Assembly: GCF_900090325.1 (NCBI RefSeq)
Contig: NZ_FMHW01000002.1
Span: forward strand, 2,914,001 to 2,978,000
Source: Micromonospora pallida
GTDB lineage: Bacteria > Actinomycetota > Actinomycetes > Mycobacteriales > Micromonosporaceae
Reading direction: 5' to 3'
Length of the DNA: 64,000 bases
Shown: piece by piece, positions 42,055 through 50,147 of the stretch
Position numbering within the stretch: the first letter of the stretch is position 1
Layout: each line of letters opens with the position of its first letter
The notes under the pieces: model-generated
What the model was told of the DNA's origin: nothing
Database searches by the model: none
Seen by the model: only the letters and a program-made list of their open reading frames with translations
Translations under genes and position numbers: made by a program

Positions 42055-42480
42055 ATGCCGAAAACTGCCCGACCGGCAGCCCTGCGGAGAGGCGTGGTAA
42101 CGGTGCCCCAGCGGAGGAAACCCGAGTCGACGCCGTTGACGATGTCGATCGACGACTCCGACTCCACGGCACCCCTGGTCACCGTCGCGGGCGACCTCGA
42201 CTTCACCACGGCCACGCCGCTGCGCACCGCCCTCGACCACCTGCTGACCAGCCAGCCGTCGACCATCGTGCTGGACTTCGGCGGCCTGCTCTTCATCGAC
42301 AGCACCGGCCTCGCGGTGATCGTGCACGCCTGGCGCGAGGGGCACCAGAACAGCACCGTCATCCGGCTCCGTTCCACCCCCCGTTTCCTGGAGACCATTC
42401 TCGACATCACCGGGGTCAACGGGCTGTTGGCCCGGGCGTCCCGGGAGGACGAACGCGAACGGCCGGCCGCCCCGGCCTGA
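42055..42480 (+). CDS. STAS-domain anti-sigma factor antagonist
   Basis: A 141-aa STAS protein: LVTVAGDLDFTTATPL (about 40-55), phosphorylation site LFIDSTGLAVIV (Ser about 83) and RFLETILDITGV. It has an N-terminal extension of about 25 basic residues, so a later start is possible. It is divergent from the PP2C gene and precedes a second STAS gene by about 45 nt. Likely a substrate of the PP2C phosphatase in a partner-switching cascade; the cognate kinase gene is not in the window. Confidence 0.85.
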   Translation: MPKTARPAALRRGVVTVPQRRKPESTPLTMSIDDSDSTAPLVTVAGDLDFTTATPLRTALDHLLTSQPSTIVLDFGGLLFIDSTGLAVIVHAWREGHQNSTVIRLRSTPRFLETILDITGVNGLLARASREDERERPAAPA

Positions 42481-42523
42481 CCGGGACGGCCCCGGAGGTG
42501 TCCCTCCGACACGACCTGGGAAG

Positions 42524-42907
42524 ATGGTGCAGATGCCACGCCAGCTGTTGACGATCGAGGTGAGCCGGGTGACGCCCCGGCACGCCCTGCTGCGGCTGGC
42601 TGGCGAACTCGACTTCGACACCTCCCCGGAGCTGATCCGGGCGGCCACCCAGGTCCGGACCGAGGGGCACGACGAACTCACGGTCGACCTGACCGACGTG
42701 ACGCTCTGCGACTCGTCGGGGCTGAGCGCGATCGTCGTGCTCTACCGCAGCGCAGCGCGGTCGGTCCGGCTCACCGGCGTGAGCCCCCAGGTCCAACAGT
42801 TGCTGGACCGGACGGGCCTGGCCGAGTTGCTGGCCGGCCCGCGTCCCGGCGACGACGAGGGGCTGACCGGCTCCCGTCCCGACGACGAGGCGCGCGAGGT
42901 CGGCTGA
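42524..42907 (+). CDS. STAS-domain anti-sigma factor antagonist
   Basis: A 127-aa STAS protein: ALLRLAGELDFDTSPEL (about 23-39), phosphorylation site TLCDSSGLSAIV (Ser about 66) and VQQLLDRTGLAELL, with an acidic tail. ATG 42524 (or ATG 42533) follows GGGAAG. It is the second of two adjacent STAS genes. Paralogous pairs of this kind usually address different anti-sigma kinases. Confidence 0.86.
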   Translation: MVQMPRQLLTIEVSRVTPRHALLRLAGELDFDTSPELIRAATQVRTEGHDELTVDLTDVTLCDSSGLSAIVVLYRSAARSVRLTGVSPQVQQLLDRTGLAELLAGPRPGDDEGLTGSRPDDEAREVG

Positions 42908-42938
42908 GGCGGCCAGGTGCCTGTCGGTCCGGCCCCGG

Positions 42939-43253
42939 TCACCCCGTGCCGACCGGTTTCCGGCGCGGCGCGAACGAGGAGCGCCCTTCGGCGGGCTCCG
43001 GCGCGAGATCGTCCGGTCGTCCCGCCTCGGGAGCCTGGAAGAGATAACGGACGAACTCCGCACCCGCCTCGTTGTCCTCCGCGCCGGGCCACTGGCCCTC
43101 ACAGTCGACGCCGATCACCTCGCGGCCGGCACCGCCGGTCTCCTCGAGCAAGGCCCAGACGGTCACCGGATAGCAGCGGGTGTCGTCCGGGGCGAGTTGC
43201 CAGCGGGCGTACCACCCGGGTCGGGCGGGGACGATCTCGACGATCTGCTTCAT
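42939..43253 (-). CDS. Small conserved actinobacterial protein, unknown function
   Basis: A 104-aa protein opening MKQIVEIVPARPGWYARWQL, a beta-rich first 75 residues (YPVTVWALLEETG, GAEFVRYLF) and a basic C-terminal tail. No recognised domain, signal peptide or membrane segment. The ATG is well placed and the codon use matches the neighbours. It is convergent with the STAS genes and divergent from 43452. Confidence 0.65.
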   Translation of the reverse strand: MKQIVEIVPARPGWYARWQLAPDDTRCYPVTVWALLEETGGAGREVIGVDCEGQWPGAEDNEAGAEFVRYLFQAPEAGRPDDLAPEPAEGRSSFAPRRKPVGTG

Positions 43254-43313
43254 GACGACCTTCCCTTCCGCGTACCTCGGAAGTTCTCACGGTCCGGTGC
43301 CGATCCTGCGCCT

Positions 43314-43342
43314 CGGCGGGGTGAGCGCTCCTCACCCCGCCG
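43314..43342. other. Perfect 12-bp hairpin in a divergent intergenic region
   Basis: CGGCGGGGTGAG (43314-43325) is exactly inverted at 43331-43342 with a 5-nt loop. It lies about 60 bp from the minus-strand gene start and about 110 bp from the plus-strand start, so it is not a simple terminator; an operator or leader structure is possible. Confidence 0.5.
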
Positions 43343-43451
43343 GCATGAACCACCGACGACCGTCGCCGGCCGCCCCGGGCGGGCCGGTTTCGGCCCACGC
43401 GGGGCCGGGAAGCCGCCGGGAGCGAGCCGAGACAGGAAGTGAGGTCACGCG

Positions 43452-44426
43452 ATGAGGAAGCAGATGGAGGGGGACAACCAGCGGCGCCGGACCCTGGCCC
43501 GCCAGGCCCGGGAAGGTGGCCAGCGACCCAGCCGTGACGCCGCCACCCTCGGCGCCTCCAAGCAGCTCACCTCCCTCGACCGGGGCAAGCGGGCGGGACC
43601 GCCGCCGGCCGGTGCCCGTAAGCCGGACAGCAGCCGGGGCGGCCCGGCGCCGCCGCCGGTCGCCCGTCCCCCGGCCACCCGGCCGGGACCCCGTCCCGGT
43701 CCGGGCGCTCCCGGGACCATCGGCCTGGGGTACCGGGAGTTGGTCGGCGACGTCAGCCGCCGTACCGGGGTGAACTTCCGCGAGGCCAAGGTCGGCGCGG
43801 AGGCGACCGTGCTGGTGCTGGCCCGGGCGCTGGACGAGGACGACCGGCAGCGACTGCTACAGGCGGTGCCGATGTCACTGCACGACGTGACCCCGGTCGA
43901 CGGGATCGAACGGCACCGGGACCTGCCGGGCTTCCTGGCCGAGGTGGCCCGGATCAGCGGCCGGCCCCCGGAACAGGCCCGTTACCAGGCCCAGGCGACC
44001 CTCGCCGCGCTGGCCACGCGCGACGGTCGCCTGGTGGCGTCGCTGCACGTACCGGAGGGGTTGCGGGACCTGCTCGAGCTGCCGGAGGCCGGGGGTGGCC
44101 TGGTCGGGACGACCGCGGCGGCCGCGCCGCTGACCGCGGCCGAGTTGCGCGCCGCCCTGGCCGACCTGCCCTACTGGTCGGCGCGGGGGCCGACGATGTC
44201 GCGCAGCATCGCGCTGCCTCCGCCGAACCTGGACCGGGTTCTCGACCGGATCGACCAACTACGGCCGGACACCGGCCGGGGGCCCACGGTCAGCCGGCAG
44301 ACCGCTTCCAGCGCGGTGCTCACCGTGCGGAGCCGGCAGGCGGACGCGGTCACCGCGCGTGACATCGACCTGGCCCACCTGGTCGACGACGCGATCGAGG
44401 AAGTCGGCGCGGGCATCGCCGACTGA
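43452..44426 (+). CDS. DUF2267-like domain fused to a degenerate pterin-dehydratase-like domain
   Basis: A 324-aa protein in three parts. Residues 1-95 are basic and Pro/Ala-rich (MRKQMEGDNQRRRTLARQAR, then GGPAPPPVARPP). Residues about 100-190 match DUF2267 (LVLARALDEDDRQRLLQAVP and similar). Residues about 220-320 follow the layout of pterin-4a-carbinolamine dehydratase: LTAAELRAALADLPYWSA, an amphipathic helix, a beta segment and ARDIDLAHLVDDAIEEV. The catalytic His pair (HHP) of true dehydratases is absent. Function unknown; a structural or regulatory use of the fold is likely. Confidence 0.65.
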   Translation: MRKQMEGDNQRRRTLARQAREGGQRPSRDAATLGASKQLTSLDRGKRAGPPPAGARKPDSSRGGPAPPPVARPPATRPGPRPGPGAPGTIGLGYRELVGDVSRRTGVNFREAKVGAEATVLVLARALDEDDRQRLLQAVPMSLHDVTPVDGIERHRDLPGFLAEVARISGRPPEQARYQAQATLAALATRDGRLVASLHVPEGLRDLLELPEAGGGLVGTTAAAAPLTAAELRAALADLPYWSARGPTMSRSIALPPPNLDRVLDRIDQLRPDTGRGPTVSRQTASSAVLTVRSRQADAVTARDIDLAHLVDDAIEEVGAGIAD

Positions 44427-44543
44427 GCTGCCGGGCCGGCGCGGGCGGAGTTGTCGCCGTCCCGCGACGCGCAAGAACGGATGACGGCCACCGTCCGGAT
44501 GCCGGCGTGTCCCCGGCTCCGGCCGGTCGGCTACCGTGCGGTG

Positions 44544-45331
44544 ATGAGCGGGGCGGGCGACGGACCGGTGCTGGTGGTCGACCCGACCCGCCGGACCGGG
44601 CGCACGCTGCTCGCGGCGGGCGTCGAGCAGTCGTACGTGGACGTCGCCGACCCGACCCACCTGCGGTTCGAGTACGTGCGGCGGATGGCGGCGGTGCTCG
44701 ACCTCGCGGCCACGTCCGGGGTACCGCTGCGGGCGCTGCACCTCGGCGGCGGCGCGCTGACCCTGCCCCGATACCTGGCCGCCACCCGCCCCGGTTCGAC
44801 GCAGCGGGTGGTGGAACGGGACGCCGATCTGCTCGACCTGGTGGTGCGGGAGCTGCCCCGCCACCGGAGGTCCACCTCGAGGTCGGCGACGCGCGGGCCG
44901 CCCTGGCCGGGCAACCGGCCGGCCGGTACGACGTGGTGCTCGCCGACATCTACTCCGGGGCCCGGATGCCGGCGCACGTGGGCACTGTCGAGTTCGTCGC
45001 CGAGGTGGCCCGCGTCCTGCACCCGGACGGGCTCTACCTGGTCAACCTGACCGACCTGCCGCCGCTGGTCTTCTCCCGGGTGCAGGCGGCCACCCTCGGC
45101 GCGGTCTTCGCCGAGGTCTGTCTGGTCGCCGCCCGGCGGATGCTCGGCGGGCGGCGGTACGGCAACGTGGTGCTCGCCGCCGCCGTACGACCCGGCCGGC
45201 TGCCGGTGCGCAAGCTGGCGACCCGGGTGACCCGGGACGCGGTGCCCGGCACGGTGCTGCACGGACCGGCGCTGGCCGATTTCGTGGCCGGCGCGGCACC
45301 GGCCACCGACGCGGTCCCGCCGACCACCTGA
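44544..45331 (+). pseudogene. Spermidine-synthase-like methyltransferase gene with a 1-nt frameshift
   Basis: The first part (44544 to about 44858) encodes VDVADPTHLRFEYVRRM and ALHLGGGALTLPRYLA, the nucleotide-binding start of spermidine-synthase-like proteins. From about 44858 the homologous sequence continues in another frame (PPEVHLEVGDARAAL, YDVVLADIYSG) to 45331. Joining the frames requires one extra base in the run of four C at 44856-44859 (LPPPEV). A C5-to-C4 contraction, or a sequencing error, would explain this; the full protein would be about 262 aa. TACCGT (44532-44537) ends 6 nt before the ATG, so the promoter looks intact. Confidence 0.75.
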
Positions 45332-45394
45332 CCACCCACCGTCGACGGCCGGTGTCGACCGTTTCCACCGGCCCGATCCGGGTAGCCGCGCCGG

Positions 45395-46447
45395 ATGAGC
45401 AGCCCCGACGACCGGCGCACCGCCCGCCGGGCGGCCATCGTCATCGGTCTGGTGCTGGCCACCCTGCTCGGGCTGGGGCTGCTCTGGGCCGTCCGTCGGG
45501 TGCTGGTGTGGATCCTGCTGGCCGCCTTCTTCGCCGCCGCCCTGAAGCCGGCGGTGGACCATCTGCAACACCGTCTCGTCCGCCGTCGGGCACTCGCCAC
45601 GCTGCTGGTGTTCCTCGCGGCGTTCGTGCTGCTCGCCGCCGTGGGAGCGTTGATCGTCGTGCCGCTGGTCGACGAGGTGGTCCGGTTGGTCGAGCGGGCG
45701 CCGGAGCTGGCCCGGGACGTCCGGGCCGGACGGGGGCGGCTCGGCGAACTGGTGGACCGCTTCGGGTTGCGCCGGTACGCCGAGACCCACGGCGAGCAGC
45801 TCCAGGATTACGGCGAGCGGCTCCGCAGACCGGCCCTGAGCCTGGCGCGCGGGGCGGTGGAGACGGTGGTCGCGACGATCACCGTGGCCGTGCTGGCGTA
45901 CCTGATGGTGCTGGAGTCGCCCCGGATGAGCGCGGCGCTGCTCGCCCTGAGCGGGGACGGAGCCGGCGACCGGCTACGCCGGATCGGCCGGGAGTGCGGC
46001 CAGGCGGTCACCGGGTACGTCACCGGGAACCTGGTGATCAGTCTGATCTGCGGTGGCCTGACCTTCGTCGTCCTCCTCGCGCTGGGCGTCCCGTTCGCCG
46101 CCGTGATCGCCCTGGTCGTCGCCGTCGCGGACCTGGTGCCGTTGGTCGGCGCGACGGTCGGCGCGCTGGTGGCCGCCGGGGCGGCGTTCCTGCACTCCCC
46201 CACCGCCGGCATCGTCACGCTGGTCTTCTTCGTGCTCTACCAGCAGGTCGAGAACCACCTGCTGCAACCGGTGATCATGGGACGGGCGGTCCGGCTGAAC
46301 CCGCTGACGGTGCTGGTCAGCGTCCTGCTCGCGGCCGAACTCGCCGGTCTGCTCGGCGCGCTGGTGGCGATCCCGGCGGCCGGCATCCTCCAGATCCTGC
46401 TCCGGGAGGCCGACCTGCCCCGCCGGCTGTTCCACCGGCCGGGTTGA
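45395..46447 (+). CDS. AI-2E family transporter (PerM type)
   Basis: A 350-aa membrane protein: two N-terminal helices (about 12-50), a helix at about 67-90, an extracytoplasmic helical loop, then four or five helices (from about 150). The conserved VADLVPLVGATVGAL (about 245-260) and YQQVENHLLQPVIMGR (about 283-298) identify the family. TAGCCG ends 6 nt before the ATG. The family includes autoinducer and Na+/H+ exporters; the substrate here is unknown. Confidence 0.9.
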   Translation: MSSPDDRRTARRAAIVIGLVLATLLGLGLLWAVRRVLVWILLAAFFAAALKPAVDHLQHRLVRRRALATLLVFLAAFVLLAAVGALIVVPLVDEVVRLVERAPELARDVRAGRGRLGELVDRFGLRRYAETHGEQLQDYGERLRRPALSLARGAVETVVATITVAVLAYLMVLESPRMSAALLALSGDGAGDRLRRIGRECGQAVTGYVTGNLVISLICGGLTFVVLLALGVPFAAVIALVVAVADLVPLVGATVGALVAAGAAFLHSPTAGIVTLVFFVLYQQVENHLLQPVIMGRAVRLNPLTVLVSVLLAAELAGLLGALVAIPAAGILQILLREADLPRRLFHRPG

Positions 46448-46470
46448 GCCGGTCCGTCCCCTGAACACCG

Positions 46471-46504
46471 GGGGCACCCCGCCCTCGCTGGAGCGGGGTG
46501 CCCC
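46471..46504. terminator. Bidirectional hairpin between AI-2E and NDH-2 genes
   Basis: GGGGCACCCCG (46471-46481) is inverted at 46494-46504 with a 12-nt loop, in the 73-bp gap between two convergent genes. Confidence 0.75.
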
Positions 46505-46520
46505 GGGGCCCGCCCGGTTG

Positions 46521-47822
46521 TTACTGGCGGCGGACCGCCACCTCGGGTGAGGAGCTCTCCAGTGGCACGGCGTTCGCCGGGACCAGGCCGAGCTGTATGG
46601 CGGGACGGGGCAGCGCCGCGTCGAGCATCCAGTCGGCGCTCACCCGGGCCCGGTTGCCGGGCATGGCGAGCAGGTGGTAGCCCCGGGTGACCGCCTTCGC
46701 CGGCAGCCCGGACAGCGATACCTTGAGCGGGTTCGCGGCGGCGTCCCGGCCGCCCAGGTCGACCACCCAGCCCAGGTCGTGGTGCCGGTACGGCTTGCGT
46801 CGTCCCCGTCCGTACGAGGCCGCGATGTTGTGGGCGACCAGTTTGCCCTGCCGCTGGGCGTGCTGGGCGGTCATCGCGCAGATGCCGCCCGGCCGGGTCA
46901 GGTCCGGTACGGCGGCGGCGTCGCCGCACGCGAAGACCTCCGGGAACCCGGGAACCCCGAGGTACTCGTCGACCACCAGCCGGCCCTTCTCGGTCCGCAG
47001 CCCCAGGTCGGCGACGAGCGGGTCCGGCCGGACCCCGACGCACCAGACCAGCGTGCAGGTGGGCACGTAGTCGCCGTCGGTGAGCTTCACCCCGTCGGCG
47101 GTGGCCTCGGCCACCGAGGTGCCCATCCGCACGTCGACGCCCCGCCGGGTGAGCACCCGGTGGGCGGTGACGGACATCCGCTCGTCCAGTTCGGGCAGGA
47201 CCCGGGGGGCGACGTCGAGCAGCATCCAGCGGGGCCGGATGGGCAGCCCGGAGCGGGTGGCGGCGAGCTGGTCGGTGAAGAGTTGACCGTGCGCGGCGAC
47301 CTCGGTTCCGGTGTAGCCGGCGCCGACCACGACGAAGGTCGCTCGGGCCTGCCGCTCGGCCGGATCGGTGGCCTGTTCGGCCAGTTCGATCTGGCGGACC
47401 ACGTGGTCGTGCAGGAAGAGCGCTTCGGGCAGGCCCCGGAAGCCGTGCGCGTACTCGGTCACCCCGGGGATCGGCAGTAGTTTGTTGACGCTGCCGACGG
47501 CGAGCACCAGGCGGTCGTACGCCAACTGACCCCGGTCCCCCTCGGGCTGGGTGAAGCCGACCCAGCGGTTGTGCAGGTCCACCCGGTCCGCCTCACCGAT
47601 GACCACCCGGACCCCGTCCAGGGTTCCGTTGAGCGGCACCGAGATCCGCGAAGGCTCCACCACGCCGGCGGCCACCTCGGGCAGCAGTGGGAGATAGAGG
47701 AAGTAGTCGGTGGAGTTCAGCACCACGATCTCCGCCCGGCCACGGGCGAGCCGGGCCAGGTTCTTCGCCGCGTGGTAACCGGCGAACCCGGCTCCCACGA
47801 TCACCACACGAGGTTTCGTCAT
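46521..47822 (-). CDS. Type II NADH dehydrogenase (NDH-2-like, FAD-dependent)
   Basis: A 433-aa flavoprotein. FAD Rossmann motif VIVGAGFAGYHA (about 6-17), NAD-binding VVVGAGYTGTEVAAH (about 162-176), ACGDAAAVPD (FAD ribityl site, about 290-299) and AMTAQHAQRQG. The C-terminal amphipathic region (from about 370) would attach the enzyme to the inner face of the membrane, where it passes electrons from NADH to menaquinone without pumping protons. ATG 47822 has GGAAGGG upstream. It is monocistronic. Confidence 0.9.
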   Translation of the reverse strand: MTKPRVVIVGAGFAGYHAAKNLARLARGRAEIVVLNSTDYFLYLPLLPEVAAGVVEPSRISVPLNGTLDGVRVVIGEADRVDLHNRWVGFTQPEGDRGQLAYDRLVLAVGSVNKLLPIPGVTEYAHGFRGLPEALFLHDHVVRQIELAEQATDPAERQARATFVVVGAGYTGTEVAAHGQLFTDQLAATRSGLPIRPRWMLLDVAPRVLPELDERMSVTAHRVLTRRGVDVRMGTSVAEATADGVKLTDGDYVPTCTLVWCVGVRPDPLVADLGLRTEKGRLVVDEYLGVPGFPEVFACGDAAAVPDLTRPGGICAMTAQHAQRQGKLVAHNIAASYGRGRRKPYRHHDLGWVVDLGGRDAAANPLKVSLSGLPAKAVTRGYHLLAMPGNRARVSADWMLDAALPRPAIQLGLVPANAVPLESSSPEVAVRRQ

Positions 47823-47936
47823 GCCCGCTGCCCTTCCCACCGTCCGTTGGGACAAACGTGGCAGATCCGGCAAATCTGCCAACTGCGGTTGGCCCCGATT
47901 CGCCGAAACCGGGCCGTCCCACCGACCCTGACCGCG

Positions 47937-49193
47937 CTACTTCGCCGAAACGGAGTCGGCCGGGGCGGGCGGGACGGACGCGGCGACGGCCGGGGCGGGC
48001 GGGGTAGTGGGGGCCGTCGGGATGTCCGACGTGGGGAGCGGGCGGCGCAGGGCCGGGGTGAGCACGGCGGTCACCACCAGGGAGATCACCGCCATCACCG
48101 TCATCGCGGTACCCGGAGTCAGGTACTGCGCCACGGCACCGGCGAGCGTCGCGGCAACCGCCTGCATGGCCAGCATCCCCGACGAGTGCAGACCGAGGGC
48201 CTGGCCACGGATCTCCGTCGGGGTCAGGGCGAGCAGTCGTTCCTGGAGCAGCAGCCCGGCGCTGAACCCGGCGGTGGCCAGCAGGACGGCCGTCAGCGCC
48301 ACCGGTGCGGGCAACGGCAGTGCGAAGAACAGGTACGGCGCGGCGAGCAGCACGCGCAGCGGCGTCACCAGTCGGGGCCGCCAGTGCCCCGGGACGACCC
48401 GCCCGAGCAGGGTGTTTCCCGCGATCATGCCCACCGCACCGGTGACGAAGAGGGCACCGGCCCAGTTCGGGGCGTACGGGACGAAGAGCGCCTCGCACCC
48501 GACCACCAGCCCGTTCGGCACCCACAGGGCCAGGTAGACGTGCCGGCGGGCGGGCAACGCCCAGAGCCGCCGGTTCACCTGCCAGGTACACCGGACCGAG
48601 GGACGGCCGGTGGCACGCGGCGGCCGGGCGGTCAGGCCGAAACGGGCGACCAGCGCGGCACCGAGATAGAGGGCGACCGCGACCAGCAACGTGGCCCGCG
48701 TGGAAAGGACACCGACGAGCAGCCCACCCAGGCCGAACCCGAGGATCTGCATCGCCCCGGAGGAGATACCGAAGACCGACCGGCCGAACAGGTACGCATC
48801 GTCGGGCAGGATCTCCCCGAGCAGGCCCCAACGCACCCCGGCCGAGCCGGAGGCGACCAGCCCGGTGCCGAGGACGAGCAGCACCATCCCCCAGCCGGGC
48901 AGCCCCGGGACGGCGAGCGCCGCACCGATCAGGGCGTACAGCAGGCCGGTGGTCACCAGCACGGTCCGGGGCGGCACCCGATCGGCGACCGAGAGCACCG
49001 TCATCGCCCCGACGAACTGGGCGAAGGCACCCCCGAAGAGGCCCAGCGCGGCCAGCAGCGGCGAACCGGTACGCGCGTAGACGAGGGTGCTCAACGCCAA
49101 GGCGCTCGCCGTGCCGGCAGCGGTCTGTAGGCAGGCGCTCAAGAAGAGCGGGGTGAACTCGGGCGTGCGGAACAACTGGCCGTAGGTACGCAT
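47937..49193 (-). CDS. Major facilitator superfamily transporter
   Basis: A 418-aa protein with about twelve predicted helices (for example LFLSACLQTAAGTASALALS, AVALTAVLLATAGFSAGLLL) and a 35-residue Pro/Ala-rich tail ending PADSVSAK. It resembles actinobacterial MFS exporters of unknown substrate. ATG 49193 is used; a TTG at 49220 is possible. The last codons include TTCGCCGAAACGGAG (plus-strand reading), which also occurs in the intergenic repeat cluster near 25565. Confidence 0.85.
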   Translation of the reverse strand: MRTYGQLFRTPEFTPLFLSACLQTAAGTASALALSTLVYARTGSPLLAALGLFGGAFAQFVGAMTVLSVADRVPPRTVLVTTGLLYALIGAALAVPGLPGWGMVLLVLGTGLVASGSAGVRWGLLGEILPDDAYLFGRSVFGISSGAMQILGFGLGGLLVGVLSTRATLLVAVALYLGAALVARFGLTARPPRATGRPSVRCTWQVNRRLWALPARRHVYLALWVPNGLVVGCEALFVPYAPNWAGALFVTGAVGMIAGNTLLGRVVPGHWRPRLVTPLRVLLAAPYLFFALPLPAPVALTAVLLATAGFSAGLLLQERLLALTPTEIRGQALGLHSSGMLAMQAVAATLAGAVAQYLTPGTAMTVMAVISLVVTAVLTPALRRPLPTSDIPTAPTTPPAPAVAASVPPAPADSVSAK

Positions 49194-49400
49194 GCGCGAC
49201 AGTCTCGGCCAGGCGGACAATTACCGGTACCTTTCGCGGGAAGGCGGCTGGATCGCCTGGGCCGAACCGCACCGGTACGCGGTGGTCTACCTCCCCGGCG
49301 CTGCTCGCCGGTCCGGCGGGACTCGATTGCGCTTCGAGGACGGATGGTGTGCCCGACGCTACGCTGCGGCGCACGGTTGACGCGACCAGCGGAGGCGGAA

Positions 49401-50096
49401 ATGGGCGGCAGTCGGGCGGTCGGCCTGGCCGGGATCGGGTTCGTCGTACTGACCGTGGGCCGCTTCGTCCAGCTTGCTACGACGGAGCGTCCCGACCTGG
49501 CCGGTCCGCTGGAGCCGGTCGGCCGGTACCTGGACGCGCACGGCACCGGAGTCGCCGTCGGCACCTGGGCCGGCCTGGTCGCCTTCGGGCTGCTGCTGGT
49601 CTTCGTCGTCGGTCTGGCCCGGCAGGCACAGCCGGCCGGCGGGCTGGCCTCCTCGCTGGTGCTGGCCGGCGGCATCCTGGTGCTGGCCACGTTGACCGTG
49701 AACAGCGTCATGCTGATCTCGGGGATCAACATCGGCCGGGACGGGGACGTCGCCGAGGCCGTCCGGCTGCTCCGGCTCGCCCCGCACATCGACCACTTCA
49801 TGCACCTGCCGAACGCGCTCTGGCAGGCGGCGCTCGCCGTGCTGCTGCTGCGGACCCGGGTGCTCGCCCGGCCGTTCGGGGCCACTCTCGCCCTGCTCGC
49901 CGCCGCCGAGTTCGTGGTCTCGGCGATCGGGTTGGCCACCAGCGAGTTCACCGGCCCGGAGCGACTGCCCTTCCTGGGCCTGCTGCTCTGGGTCCTGGCG
50001 GCCGGCGTGGCGCTCCTGGCCCGCCCGGGGAGCCGTCACCAGCCGCCGGGATTGCGGCCCGACTCGCGGGAAATACCCGAGTCGGTGTCCGGGTAG
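49401..50096 (+). CDS. Membrane protein of unknown function (DUF4386-like topology)
   Basis: A 231-aa protein with about six hydrophobic helices (residues about 8-25, 52-72, 82-107, 135-150, 157-178 and 190-210) and the short conserved element HIDHFMHLPNALWQAAL between helices three and four. GGAGG lies 6 nt before the ATG at 49401. Family identity is uncertain. The last 20 residues are polar. Confidence 0.7.
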   Translation: MGGSRAVGLAGIGFVVLTVGRFVQLATTERPDLAGPLEPVGRYLDAHGTGVAVGTWAGLVAFGLLLVFVVGLARQAQPAGGLASSLVLAGGILVLATLTVNSVMLISGINIGRDGDVAEAVRLLRLAPHIDHFMHLPNALWQAALAVLLLRTRVLARPFGATLALLAAAEFVVSAIGLATSEFTGPERLPFLGLLLWVLAAGVALLARPGSRHQPPGLRPDSREIPESVSG

Positions 50097-50147
50097 CCGC
50101 CGAACTGCTCGTTGGCAGTAACCGACCGGTGCGGGGACGCCAGGTCG

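Noticed and set aside
44451..45331. Programmed ribosomal frameshift in the spermidine-synthase-like gene
   Set aside because: The site (CTG CCC CGC) is not a canonical slippery heptamer and no downstream pseudoknot was evident; a C-run length change is simpler.
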